Origin: Chitinophagaceae bacterium DXS
Lineage (GTDB): Bacteria > Bacteroidota > Bacteroidia > Chitinophagales > Chitinophagaceae
Assembly (NCBI GenBank): GCA_030345135.1
Contig: CP128386.1
Span: 6,991,001 to 7,055,000, forward strand
Length of the DNA stretch: 64,000 nucleotides
Reading direction: 5' to 3'
Made by a program: the position numbers and the translations under genes. Below, piece after piece: positions 27,391 through 38,200 of the stretch; the first letter of the stretch is position 1, and every line of letters starts with the position of its first letter. A model generated the notes under the pieces. The model worked only from the letters and a program-made list of their open reading frames with translations. It had not been told where the DNA came from and searched no databases.

Positions 27391-28761
27391 TCAATACCCC
27401 GGATTTTGGATTAAATTGCTGTTTACATCAATTTCCCTTTGAGGAATAGGTAAAACCAATTTCTTATCGTTGTAAGGGAAACCATCGATATCCATTTTCA
27501 GGCGTTTCAGGGTCCAAAGTCTGTCCCCCTCAAAAGCAAGTTCACGGAAACGCTCTTCAACAAAATCATTCAATGTTACCGCATCCAATCTTTTAGCCTT
27601 CGACCTGTCTCTTACCACATTAAGATCATCCGTAGGTGTACCTATACCCAAATGCAGATTTGCTTCTCCCCTGGTCAAATACATTTCCGCCAGCCGTACA
27701 ACAGGAATGTATTTATACAGCTTCGCCCATTTTTCGGTATAGGTGCCATCAAATCCGCCAATACTTGATCCATTGTAGTTAAAACTCATCCGCACATCGG
27801 CCGGATCATCAAAAATCGTTTCATAGTCCGCATTCATTTGCGCATCGCCGCGACCTGCAGGATATGCAGAATAAAATGTAGGCAATCCATTGTTGCTGGT
27901 TCCTGCATTGCTCTGGTTGGTTTGTGCAATGGCAAAAATATCTTCTGAAGAAAAAGATATGTTATTGAAAGCCTTGTCATATAAATCCATTCTATACAAG
28001 CCTGACTGAATAACCTCATCGGCAAAAGCAGCGGCCTTTGTATAATCACCCATGTTCATATAAACCCTGGCCAGGAAAGCTTTTGCGGCAAAACTGCTGG
28101 CTCTTACCTGCAATCCGCTTTGAGTTTGCTCAGGAATTTCCGGAAGCTTATCTGCGGCTTCAGTCAGATCCGCAATAACCTGGGCATATACTTCAGCAAC
28201 GCTTGCACGGGCAGGTTTATCTTTTGTTGAATCAAAAGCATAAACCGGTTGCAGCACAATCGGCACACCGGGATTTGAATTTGCATTGCCGGCACTGTAT
28301 GGCTGGCCAAATAAATTTACCAGCTCAAACAATGCAACACCGCGCATAAATTTCGCCTCCGCCACTATTGTATCTTTTTCAGAGGTGGCAAGCGCTATCT
28401 TGTCTAAAACAGTGTTGGCTGCAAGAATAATATTGTACTCGTTTATCCATATATTTTGAGGAATGCTATTGGTGGCCTGAATGGCTTTTCTCTGCACTTC
28501 CCTATAATTGGAAAAAGTACCCACAAAATCTACCTGCTTGTCTGAAGCCAGTAAATCCGGCACAAATAACAATCGCTCACCAAAACCATTTGGATTTTGG
28601 TATAAGGAGTATGTTCCAAATAACAATGCTTCCAGGTCGGCCTGCGTTTTTATCTGGTCCGGCGTCAGGTATTGCTGCGGCTGAACATCCAGCTTCTTGC
28701 TGCACGCAACCGAAAAAAATGTCAATATAAAAAGACTGTATAAAAAATAACTCGTTTTCAT
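27391..28761 (-). CDS. SusD/RagB-family nutrient-binding lipoprotein (second pair)
   Basis: 456 residues with the lipoprotein signal ending in FFSVACSKK (Cys20). The N-terminal DQIKTQADLEALLFGTYSLYQ and later helical repeats match SusD, and the C-terminal ELAFEGDRLWTLKRLKMD is the RagB/SusD family end pattern. It follows its SusC partner by 69 bp. No ECF sigma or FecR is associated, unlike the first pair, so regulation differs. The ligand is unknown; no polysaccharide-degrading gene is close. Confidence 0.95.
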   Translation of the reverse strand: MKTSYFLYSLFILTFFSVACSKKLDVQPQQYLTPDQIKTQADLEALLFGTYSLYQNPNGFGERLLFVPDLLASDKQVDFVGTFSNYREVQRKAIQATNSIPQNIWINEYNIILAANTVLDKIALATSEKDTIVAEAKFMRGVALFELVNLFGQPYSAGNANSNPGVPIVLQPVYAFDSTKDKPARASVAEVYAQVIADLTEAADKLPEIPEQTQSGLQVRASSFAAKAFLARVYMNMGDYTKAAAFADEVIQSGLYRMDLYDKAFNNISFSSEDIFAIAQTNQSNAGTSNNGLPTFYSAYPAGRGDAQMNADYETIFDDPADVRMSFNYNGSSIGGFDGTYTEKWAKLYKYIPVVRLAEMYLTRGEANLHLGIGTPTDDLNVVRDRSKAKRLDAVTLNDFVEERFRELAFEGDRLWTLKRLKMDIDGFPYNDKKLVLPIPQREIDVNSNLIQNPGY

Positions 28762-28830
28762 TCTTCTATTTTTTGTTTTTACATAAAGGGAGGCACATTA
28801 TGCTAGTCATGCAGACGTGCCATTGCTTCA

Positions 28831-31800
28831 CTAAAACTTTACATTTAAACCAACAGTGATCGTTCTGGCCTGAGGAACAGTGTATAGATCCTGCCCATTT
28901 CCAATGTTATCAATAGTTGCTGTATTCACTTCAGGATCTGAAGGATAGTCTGTTCTTGTCCACAGATTGATTCCGGTTGTATAAATTCTTGCAGATTGTA
29001 TGTGCAATGCTTTTGTAACTGAAGCAGGTAATGAATATCCCAGCGTTACATTCTTTAACCTCGCATATGAACCGTTGTATAAAAAGCGGGAAGAATTTTG
29101 GAAACCAGATCCGAAGTTGTATCCTACCCGGGGGATATTTGTAACATCACCGGGTTTTGTCCAGGTATTCAACATATCACTTGTCTGGTTGTCGTAGCCA
29201 TTGTAATAGCCGCCCGACATATAGATACCTGCGGCATTGTAAATGTTGTTTCCGGTTACAAATGTGAAGAATACACTCAGGTCAATTCCTTTGTAGGAAA
29301 ATGTATTGGTAAAACCACCGGTCCAGTTTGGATTTGACTTACCCACGGGCAATCTATCTGCCAAAGAAAAATCACTGGTAGGTTTTCCGTCCTTCCCCTG
29401 ATACAAAGCATCACCTGTTTGCGGATCAACTCCAACAAACTTTTGCATAAAGAAGGTTCCGATAGGCTCTCCTTCTACAGCACGCTCCAGGCCCGTTCCA
29501 TCTTCAATAATTTGTCCGCGGATGTTAACTACTTTATTCTGGTTGTATGCAAAATTTAAAGACGTATTCCATTTAAACTTACCCACCAAATTGCTGGAAT
29601 TAAGCGTTACTTCAACACCTTTATTATCCATAGTGCCGAGGTTTCTATAGAGTGACGTAAACCCTGTAGTAGCCGGAATATTTACATTCAGTAAAAGATC
29701 AGTTGTATGCTTTTTATAAAGATCAACTTCACCGGTAATTCTGTTTTTCAGGAACCCGAAATCAACACCAATATCAGTTTGTGATGTTCTTTCCCACCTG
29801 AGATCACTGTTACCTAATTGGTTTGGTATTAGCCCCGGCAAGCCCGGATAGTTAGATACACTGTCCAGTGAATAGTATTTATACTCGCCAATTTCTGCGT
29901 TACCGGTCAGGCCCCAACTGGCTCTCAGTTTCAGGTAACTTAAAGCCTCTGTATTCTTAAGGAAATTTTCTTCAGACAAAACCCATCCACCAGATACGGA
30001 CGGGAACCAACCATACCTGTGGTCCGGACTAAACCTTGAAGAACCATCTGTTCTGACACTTGCAGAGATTAAGTACCTGTTCATATAAGAATAACTGCCA
30101 CGAAGGAAATAAGAAAGAAAGGTATACCTGTCCTTACTTGAAGTGGCGCCTGTTATAGAAGTTGCTCCTGCCAGTGTTTTTACTGCGTCAGAAGGATATT
30201 GTTCGCCCGAAGCAAAATTCTTCTTTGTATCGTTCTGCAGATAACTCATACCCAACACTGCATTCAGCTTGCTCTTGTCATTTATCTTAGGCGCGTATGT
30301 AAAATAGTTATTGGTATTGAAGGATGTGCTTTGCGCATTATTGAAGCTACCCAACCCATTACTTGCAGAACCATCAACAGTTTCTTTACCGAGGAATGCT
30401 TCCTCATACAACGTGATAAGATCAGCGCCAAACTCGGAACGGAATGTGAGATCCGGCAGGAACGTATATGCAGCAAATGCATTACCTATTGCCCTGTTTG
30501 TAGACTGATTGTTGCTGCTGTATTGCGCATCAAACAAACCGTTAGCATACAATGTTTGTTTATTCAGTTTGCCTGTTGAAGGATCTATTAATGGAGAGAT
30601 AGGTAATTGCGCTACCAGTTGACCTGGTGTTGAAAATGCATTATCAGTCGATACTCTGTCGAGTTGCGTGCGATCAACAGACAGGTTAACACCCAAGGTC
30701 AGTTTATCAGAAGCATTGTGTTCAAGGTTCAATCTTCCTCCGTAACGATAGAATTTGTTATTGATTACTACGGCTTCCTGTGTGTTGTAAAATCCTGAGA
30801 CAAAAAACCTCGTTCTTGCATCACCTCCGTAAGCTGACAAATCTACCTGGTTGGTCTGCGCATTCTTATTAAACATCTGATCCTGCCAGTTGGTGTTCAC
30901 TTCAGGAATTGTATAATCTGTCCCTAAAGAAAAATAATCAAGCACTCCGTTGTATTCATCGTTATAATAATTCATTGCAGAATCCAACGATGGAAAGCCG
31001 GACACACCGTTGGTAAAATCATAATTGGCATCATTTGCAGCTGCTTTATGCATCAGGTCCACATACTGTTTTGCATCAAGGAATTTTCTTTTGCGTGCGG
31101 GGTTGCTGTAACCCTTAGCCATATTGAGCTCGATAGTTGTTTTACGACTATTTCTCCCCTTCTTTGTAGTGATAAGCACCACGCCGTTTGCTGCGCGCGC
31201 ACCATAAATTGCAGAAGCTGATGCATCTTTTAAAATCTCTACTGATTCAATATCATTGGGATTAATATCGATCAGTGGATTCGTGGGATCGTTCCCTGTG
31301 TTTGACAAACTGGAAGATACAATAGGCAGACCATCCACAACGTATAACGGTTGGCTGCTTGCAGAAATAGAAGAAGTACCGCGAATGTTTATCCTAATGC
31401 CCTGGCCAACTTTGCCACTACCTGATTCAATTACAACACCAGCAGCTTTTCCCTGCAATGCGGATTCAAAGCTGGGCACAGGGATATTCTCTACATCTTT
31501 GCTTCCGATGCGCGCAATAGATCCTGTAATATCTTTCCTGGATGCGCGGCCATAACCTACAACAACGACCTCATTGAGGCTTTTGGCACTTGCACTCAAT
31601 TTCACCTGCATATTTTCGGTTGCAGCCAGTTCCACATCGCCATAGCCAACAAAAGAAAAATTGAGGATCTTACTACCTGCGGGAATCGTAATGGAGAAAT
31701 TTCCTTCAACATCTGATTGTGTAGAGCTGGAAGCTCCTTTCACTTTCACCGTTACGCCGGGCATCGGCGATCCGTCTTTACTGTCTGTCACATTGCCGCT

Positions 31801-31875
31801 AATCTTCCGCCCCTGAGCCAGGGCGCCGGATACCAACAACAAAACAGACATGCATAATAGAAATACATGTTTCAT
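28831..31875 (-). CDS. SusC/RagA TonB-dependent receptor (second pair)
   Basis: 1014 residues: signal peptide (about 1-20), carboxypeptidase-regulatory-like domain (about 24-100, with GNVTDSKDGSPMPGVTVKVKG), plug (about 108-240, with VVVGYG and DASASAIYGARAANGVVLITT), then a barrel ending GLNVKF. It lacks an STN domain, so it should transport without signalling to a sigma factor. Together with the SusD at 27391 it forms an outer-membrane import complex. Upstream is an 813-bp spacer without a recognised promoter. Confidence 0.95.
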   Translation of the reverse strand: MKHVFLLCMSVLLLVSGALAQGRKISGNVTDSKDGSPMPGVTVKVKGASSSTQSDVEGNFSITIPAGSKILNFSFVGYGDVELAATENMQVKLSASAKSLNEVVVVGYGRASRKDITGSIARIGSKDVENIPVPSFESALQGKAAGVVIESGSGKVGQGIRINIRGTSSISASSQPLYVVDGLPIVSSSLSNTGNDPTNPLIDINPNDIESVEILKDASASAIYGARAANGVVLITTKKGRNSRKTTIELNMAKGYSNPARKRKFLDAKQYVDLMHKAAANDANYDFTNGVSGFPSLDSAMNYYNDEYNGVLDYFSLGTDYTIPEVNTNWQDQMFNKNAQTNQVDLSAYGGDARTRFFVSGFYNTQEAVVINNKFYRYGGRLNLEHNASDKLTLGVNLSVDRTQLDRVSTDNAFSTPGQLVAQLPISPLIDPSTGKLNKQTLYANGLFDAQYSSNNQSTNRAIGNAFAAYTFLPDLTFRSEFGADLITLYEEAFLGKETVDGSASNGLGSFNNAQSTSFNTNNYFTYAPKINDKSKLNAVLGMSYLQNDTKKNFASGEQYPSDAVKTLAGATSITGATSSKDRYTFLSYFLRGSYSYMNRYLISASVRTDGSSRFSPDHRYGWFPSVSGGWVLSEENFLKNTEALSYLKLRASWGLTGNAEIGEYKYYSLDSVSNYPGLPGLIPNQLGNSDLRWERTSQTDIGVDFGFLKNRITGEVDLYKKHTTDLLLNVNIPATTGFTSLYRNLGTMDNKGVEVTLNSSNLVGKFKWNTSLNFAYNQNKVVNIRGQIIEDGTGLERAVEGEPIGTFFMQKFVGVDPQTGDALYQGKDGKPTSDFSLADRLPVGKSNPNWTGGFTNTFSYKGIDLSVFFTFVTGNNIYNAAGIYMSGGYYNGYDNQTSDMLNTWTKPGDVTNIPRVGYNFGSGFQNSSRFLYNGSYARLKNVTLGYSLPASVTKALHIQSARIYTTGINLWTRTDYPSDPEVNTATIDNIGNGQDLYTVPQARTITVGLNVKF

Positions 31876-32688
31876 AAACAGTTATTTAGATTTTACGTGA
31901 ATATTTACGTTACGGGCACGACAAGGCATGGCCGTTATTACACCAAACGATCATTATTTTCAAAGGAGGTGACGTGACAGGCAGCTGACTTTTCTGCCTT
32001 ACATAATGCGGCATTATAACAGGTTGGCTCAAAAGCAAACCCCGTGTGCTAAAATTTCTGCTTAGATTACTGTACAGTTAGTTTTTTGGTCAATGCGATA
32101 ATCTAATACCAGTAGCAGGGCATATTATTCCGGAAGCTGCACGCAGCCTTTAAAACAACTGCAAGTTACAATTATGCCTTGTTTAGCATTAACCGCTCAT
32201 CATAAAACGAGAAGCTTTAAAAAGTGTAGAAATGTAGAATTCAGACAGGTCTAAAAAAATGACAGGTGGTAGAAACCACCCGAGTCACATGAGAAAAATA
32301 CTACTATTTTAAGTCCGTTAATACGGATATTATTATTATAAATTAATTTTCAAGCTGAAACATTTTCCAAAGCAATCGACACAAAATCAAACTAATCGGG
32401 GGCGGAATTATTCTACTAAGTAATGCTTTTTTTCGTCTGTATCAGCCTTTCTAGGATAATTTAATTAATAACAATCGTTAGTTCACTCCCTACAAGATCA
32501 GTAGGATTATCCTGCGTTCAAAATTTGAAATAAAAATTGAACATTCCAATAGCCATTTATGGCCTCCAATAACAATTAACTTTTTATTACGGGGCATATA
32601 TAAAAACTTGTGTGTTAGACAAAAAGGTAGCTCTGATGTAATAACAGCGCCTTCTGCAACCTTTTAGCTAACCAGCAAACCAGCGACC
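31876..32688. other. Long AT-rich spacer between divergent genes
   Basis: 813 bp between the SusC start (minus) and the LytTR start (plus), with no open frame I would support. It must hold two divergent promoters, but no exact TAnnTTTG was found on either strand. A purine-rich AAAGGAGGTGACGTG (31962-31976) looks like a ribosome-binding site but leads to a frame of only four codons. Upstream regulatory RNA or regulator sites are possible but not visible. Confidence 0.5.
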
Positions 32689-33159
32689 ATGAAATTACTG
32701 ATTATCGAAGATGAGAAAAACACAATACACCATATAATAGATTACCTGAGAACGACGGGAGCTACTGTAAGCATTGCCGATATAACAGCAGATGCAGCAC
32801 CTCAGCATTGTCGGAAACGTTCCCGGATCGTCGTGAAAAAAGGAGCGGATTTCCAGATGATCCGGATGGAAGACATTGCTTATTTTTTTACAGAGAACAA
32901 AGTTGTTTTTGTGGTTGATCAAAACGGCAGCAAGTATCTGGCTGATATTAATACATTGTCAGAGCTTGACGGCTCGCTGGATGAATCTATTTTCTTCAGA
33001 GCGAACAGAAAATACATTATTAATGCCAATTACATTACCCGCTATTCGCCGGTTGACAAAAGCAAGCTAAACATAGAACTGACGGTTCCCGTACAGGAAG
33101 AGATCATCATCAGCCAGGAAAACGCACCGGTTTTTAAAAAGTGGATTTCGGAAGTATAG
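32689..33159 (+). CDS. LytTR DNA-binding regulator with remnant receiver domain
   Basis: 156 residues; LytR/AlgR-type regulators are usually about 240. Residues 1-34 (MKLLIIEDEKNTIHHIIDYL and a few more) are the first strand and helix of a CheY-like receiver, including the acidic pair, but the phospho-acceptor Asp, the Thr/Ser and the Lys are all gone. A basic linker (HCRKRSRIVVKKG) leads to an apparently complete LytTR domain (about 45-155, with FFTENKVVFVVDQNG, LDESIFFRANRKYIIN and the terminal FKKWI). It may act without phosphorylation, or be a decaying gene; the frame is intact. Neighbours: SusC divergently upstream, RND efflux genes convergent. Confidence 0.85.
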   Translation: MKLLIIEDEKNTIHHIIDYLRTTGATVSIADITADAAPQHCRKRSRIVVKKGADFQMIRMEDIAYFFTENKVVFVVDQNGSKYLADINTLSELDGSLDESIFFRANRKYIINANYITRYSPVDKSKLNIELTVPVQEEIIISQENAPVFKKWISEV

Positions 33160-33165
33160 GTTGTT

Positions 33166-33760
33166 TTAAGCTTAAAGCCCAAAGCCTAAAGCTTAAAACT
33201 TTGTGTATAGCGCGCTAGACTGATGTAAGGTATTTAAGTATGTATCGCTGTGTGTACCACTTAGGGCGTAATTTATCTGTTTTTTGGGAGCTGGATCTTA
33301 AGCATTACGGAGACTCCGCTGGAGTCTGATGACAACTCTACATCCGGTTTTTCTACAAACAGGAAGCTCCACTGCATCTTGAAGTGAATCCTTATTTATC
33401 CTTAACCAAATAAGATTGGTCTTTACGATTTTAGCCTTTGGGCTTTGGGCTTTGGGCTTTGGGCTTTGGGCTTTGAGCTTTAGGCTTTAGGCTTTGAGCT
33501 TAAAGCTTTCACTAAAAAGGGCCCACCTAACGGTGAACCCTTTATGCAGCAATGGGTATACGGGTGTAAAAGCTTTGAGCTGTCAGCTATTAGCTTTCAG
33601 CAATTAGGTGTCAGGTTTCAGGTGTGAGGCGTAAAGCTTGAGGTGTGAGGCTGTTCGCATTTGCATATCCGCACATTTGCAAATTCGCAAATTCTCAATT
33701 TTCCACTTTCAATTTTCAATTCCTCCCATTCACACATCTCCGCATTTGCACATCCCCACA
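33166..33760. repeat. Word-array region between LytTR and the efflux operon
   Basis: Left arm 33166-33199: TTAAGCTTAAAGCCCAAAGC-type words a few bases after the LytTR stop. Right arm 33431-33510: six near-identical GGGCTTT units in a row, then TAGGCTTTAGGCTTTGAGC variants, the inverse of the left arm. After the terminator at 33526-33553 a second array (33590-33760) mixes GGTGTCAGGTTTCAGG, CGCATTTGCATATCCGC and TTTTCAATTTTCAATTCC words and stops exactly at the stop codon of the OMP gene, where on the minus strand it is its 3' tail. No gene in this 600-bp gap. Confidence 0.8.
33526..33553 (-). terminator. Terminator of the RND efflux operon
   Basis: AAAGGGCCCACC (33526-33537) pairs with GGTGAACCCTTT (33542-33553), two mismatches in twelve, and an A-run on the left gives TTTTTAG on the minus strand. 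It lies about 210 bp past the OMP stop, inside the word-array region. Confidence 0.6.
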
Positions 33761-35197
33761 TTAATTCCACCCGCCTCCCAGTGTTCTGTACAAACTTATC
33801 ATCGCCTGAAAAATATCTTTCTTCTGGTTGGTCAGTTGCAGCTCGGCTTCCAACACACCTTTTTGTGCAGTGATCACTTCCAGGTAAGATGCATAGCCGG
33901 TCAGATATAATTCGTTGGCTGTAGAAACTGCCTTAGCCAATTCGCTCACTTCTTTTTCCTTCAGACTAAATGATTGTTCGTTGTTATATATGTTCGATAA
34001 ATTGGTCATCGTTTCACTAAAGCCATTTAAAATCGCTTTTTGATACTGGTATACAGCTTCTTTGTTTGTCGCATTCGCAATAGCATATCCGGCCTTGATC
34101 TGGTTGTTGTTAAAGATCGGCGCTGTGAGTCCACCAATCAGCCCGAAGGCAATTGATGCGGGATTGAAAAACATAGAAGCATTGAATGAATTAAAGCCAA
34201 CGTAGGGCGACAACGTAAGCGATGGAAGAAATGCAGCCCGTGCAGCTTTTACATCTGCCTCCGCTGCTCTCAGGCTAAACTCAGCTTCCTGGATATCCGG
34301 CCTGTTCAGCAATAAATCAGCAGGCAAACCGACCTGCAGGTTAGTTGGCAATCCTTGTTTCATAATAGAAGAATCACGTTCTATCTTTTGCGGATAACGT
34401 CCAATAATTGCATTCAACTGGTTTTCTGTAGCTGTAAGATATTGTCTCGTCCGGAATTCAATTGCTCTTGTATTCAGCAACTGTGCAGCGAACTGTTGTA
34501 CCGCCAGTTCAGTCGCACGGCCTCCTGCCTTTTGCGCCTGCACTATTTCAACAGCCTTTTCCTGCAGCTCAATATTGCGTTTAATGATCACCAGTTCGTT
34601 ATCTAACGCCAGCAGGCTATAATACATGCTTGCCACTTCTGCAACAAGCTCTGTTACTACATACTGCCTTCCTTTTTCAGATGCCAGTAATCTTGCAATA
34701 GCTGCCTTGTTTCGTTCACGCAGCTTGCCCCAAACATCAATCTCCCAGGAACTTCTCAACCCAAGAAAATAATCAGGCGTTGGTGAAGGAATATGCTGCT
34801 CTTTGGTAATGTTGGGAGATAAGTTGGTATCATCGTTACCGACGCCATTCATTGTATATTTTCCATACTTGTCAAAGCCTGCAGATGCAATACCATCCAA
34901 AGAAGGAAGCATTGCTCCCCTGCTAAGTGCAACCTGAGCTCTCGCAACTTCAATGCGCTGTATAGCTATTAACAGATCAGGATTGTTTTTTATCGCTGTA
35001 TCAATTAACATTTTTAATTGCGGATCTGTAAAAAAATCGCGCCATGGCACTGTAGCCATGCTGAACGAATCCTTGCGTAAACCAAAAGTATCCGGTATCT
35101 CTTTTACTACCGGCATTTGCACCGGCGCAGCTACTTTACATCCCGATGAAATGATAATAAATATTGCTATTACTATTAATCCTTGTAAATATTTCAT
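33761..35197 (-). CDS. RND efflux outer-membrane lipoprotein (NodT/TolC-like)
   Basis: 478 residues with lipobox ISSGC (Cys20). Two outer-membrane-efflux-protein repeats are visible, with the coiled-coil signatures LLIAIQRIEVARAQVALSRG (about 95-114) and LTATENQLNAIIGRYP (about 268-283), and the typical motif RPDIQEAEFSLRAAEADVKAARAAFLPSLTLS (long helix, about 310-341). It forms the outer-membrane duct of a tripartite pump. It follows the RND gene by 23 bp in the order adaptor, pump, channel. Substrate range unknown. Confidence 0.95.
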   Translation of the reverse strand: MKYLQGLIVIAIFIIISSGCKVAAPVQMPVVKEIPDTFGLRKDSFSMATVPWRDFFTDPQLKMLIDTAIKNNPDLLIAIQRIEVARAQVALSRGAMLPSLDGIASAGFDKYGKYTMNGVGNDDTNLSPNITKEQHIPSPTPDYFLGLRSSWEIDVWGKLRERNKAAIARLLASEKGRQYVVTELVAEVASMYYSLLALDNELVIIKRNIELQEKAVEIVQAQKAGGRATELAVQQFAAQLLNTRAIEFRTRQYLTATENQLNAIIGRYPQKIERDSSIMKQGLPTNLQVGLPADLLLNRPDIQEAEFSLRAAEADVKAARAAFLPSLTLSPYVGFNSFNASMFFNPASIAFGLIGGLTAPIFNNNQIKAGYAIANATNKEAVYQYQKAILNGFSETMTNLSNIYNNEQSFSLKEKEVSELAKAVSTANELYLTGYASYLEVITAQKGVLEAELQLTNQKKDIFQAMISLYRTLGGGWN

Positions 35198-35220
35198 GTA
35201 ATCACTTAGTTTAACTGCTC

Positions 35221-38200
35221 TTAATGTGTACTATTCGCCATATGCACATGCTTTTCCGCTATGACAATTTTCTTCTTGCGCGTTTTTTCAGACAGCGTTG
35301 CAAACACCACATACAAACCTGGTATTACAAACACACCGAAAACTGTTCCTATCAACATCCCGCCGGCGGAAGCAATCCCGATAGAACGGTTCCCCATTGC
35401 ACCCGCACCGGAAGCAATACACAAAGGGATCAATCCCGCAATAAAGGCAAACGACGTCATAAGGATGGGACGCAACCTCGATACGGCCCCTTCTTTCGCC
35501 GCTTCAAGAATGGAATAGCCCTGTTTTCTTCTCTGTATGGCAAACTCCACAATAAGAATTGCGTTCTTGCCCAACAGACCAATCAGCATGATCAATGCCA
35601 CCTGGGCATAAATGTTGTTTTCGAGACCAGCTAACTTGAGGAAGAAGAAGGCACCAAACACGCCGGTGGGCAATGAAAGAATTACAGAAAGCGGCAGCAG
35701 GAAGCTTTCATATTGAGCCGCTAATAAAAGATATACAAACACAAGACAGATGATGAATATATAAATAGCCTGGTTGCCCGATAATATCTGCTCGCGCGTC
35801 ATACCGCTCCATTCATAATCATAACCTTTGGGCAATTTTTCGTCCGCAAGTTTTTGAATGGTGCTGATTGCCTGACCGCTACTAAATCCGGCAGCTGCAT
35901 CACCGTTGATCATTGCAGAAGTATACATATTGTACCGCGTAAGCTGTTCGGGACCATACACGCGTTCGAGCCTGATGAAAGTTGAATAGGGCACCATTTC
36001 ACCGCGATCGTTCTTTACATAAAGTTTAAGAATGTCCTCAGGCTTTGCGCGATATTCGGGATATGCCTGCACCATTACTTTGTACATCTGACCAAAGCGA
36101 ATAAAGTTCGTTGCATAATAACTACCAAGCAATGTCTGCAAGGTGGCCATTGCATTATCTACAGTTACACCTTTTTTTGCTGCCATGTCCTGGTCAACAT
36201 GTATCAGGTATTGCGGAAAGCTTGCATCGAAGCTTGTAAATGCACTTCCAATCGCCTTGGTGCTCTTGAGTTCCTTAATAAAATCTTCAGCAACCTTTGC
36301 AGTTTTTGTAAGATCAGCGCTTTTGTTTTTATCAAGCAAACGAAGCTCAAATCCGCTCGCATTACCAAAACCCGGTACCGTTGGCGGCGGAAAGAACTCA
36401 ATGGTTGCATCGGTTATATGCTTTGTTGCAGCCTGCATTTTTGTAATCAACTCCTGCACGCCTTCTTTGCGGTCCTCCCATTTTTTCAGGTTTATCATTC
36501 CCATACCATAGGAAGCACCGGCTACTTCTGTTACAAGACTATAGCCTGCAAGCGTACTTACGTTTTCTACTGCATCAATCTTTCTTGTTGCTCTTTCAAT
36601 AGATTCCAGCACTTCTTCCGTGCGTTCAACTGTAGAACCAGATGGAGTAGTAACATTCACATAGATGATACCCTGATCCTCCGTAGGGATAAAGCCTGTA
36701 GGTAATATAGCGCCCACTCCCCATGTTGCAAAACAGAAGAACACGAACATAATGAGTGTGATCACTTTTCGGCCTGCCATCCAGCTTACAGCTTTTGCAT
36801 ATTTGTTTTCGGTATTGCTGTATGCTTTATTGAATGATCCGTAAAAGCGCTGTAACAAACTCTTCTTCTTTTTAGTTGAAGTGTTGTGCTTTAACATTAA
36901 TGCACATAGTGCAGGAGTAAGCGTTAACGCGTTTATTCCCGATATCACAATTGAGAAGGCCAATGTCAGTGAAAATTGCCGGTAAAACACACCTACGGGA
37001 CCTGACAAAAATGCTACCGGCACAAACACAGCCGACATCACAAGCGTAATAGCCACAAGGGCGCCGCTTATCTCTTTCATAGCTGCAATAGTAGCCTGCA
37101 TGGGTGCCATGTGATACTCACTCATTTTTACGTGCACAGCTTCGACCACCACAATAGCATTATCCACCACAATACCGATAGCAAGTACAAGGGCAAACAA
37201 GGTAAGCAGGTTAATAGAGAAGCCCAGCATTTGCATAAAGGCGAGTGTGCCTACCAGGGCTACAGGCACGGCCAACGCCGGAATCAGCGTTGACCGGAAA
37301 TCCTGCAGGAAAATAAACACCACAACAAACACCAACAGAAAAGCTTCAAATAATGTCTTTACCACTTCATGGATACTGGCATCCAAAAAGCGGGATACGT
37401 CATACGCAAAGTTGTATTCCATGCCGGGCGGAAAAGTTGTTGCTTTCAGCTCGCCCATCTTGTCTTTGATATTATTGATCACATCGCGCGCGTTGGAACC
37501 GGGACGCTGTTTGATCATGATAGACGCAGAAGGCTTTCCATCAGTTTTACTTACCATCCCATAACTCATCGTACCGAACTCAACATCTGCTATTTCTTTC
37601 AACTTAAGAATAGTTCCGTCCTCGCTTGCTTTCAACACAACATTCTTGTAGTCTTCCGGCTCAAAAAATTTTCCTGTGTATTTAATTACATATTGCAAGG
37701 GCTGGCCGGTTCTGCCTGAGCTTTCACCTGTTTTACCCGGAGCGGCTTCCACGTTCTGGTTTCGCAAAGCCTGTATCACTTCTTCAGCGGACACATTATA
37801 TGCCATCATTCTGTCTGGCTTCAACCACACACGCATTGAATATTCTCTCTGTCCCATTATCTCCGCAAAACCAACACCATCAATCCTTTTAAGCTCCTGC
37901 AACACATTAATGTCTGCAAAATTGTAAATGAACTCTTCATCTGCTGTTGAATCCTTACTCATAATGTTCAGGTACAGCAACATACTGTTCACTTCTTTTT
38001 CGGTGGTAACACCGGCTTTAATAACTTCTTCCGGCAATTCATCCAACACAGTTGTTACCCTGTTTTGTACGTTAACCGCAGCCTGATCAGGGTCTGTTCC
38101 TACCTTAAAAAATACCTGTATAAGTGTAGTACCGTTATTGCTGGATACGGACGACATATATGTCATGCCCGGTACACCGTTAATAGCACGTTCAAGCGGC

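Noticed and set aside
31962-31976. AAAGGAGGTGACGTG as a ribosome-binding site
   Set aside because: The GTG frame behind it stops after four codons, and Shine-Dalgarno sites are rare in this phylum.
33431-33510. Tandem GGGCTTT units considered as a CRISPR array
   Set aside because: Units are 7 bp with no spacers, and no cas genes occur anywhere in the window.
33638-33910. 90-codon plus-strand frame at the efflux channel gene end
   Set aside because: Made of word-array sequence (TFANSQIL-like) and the antisense of the channel gene.
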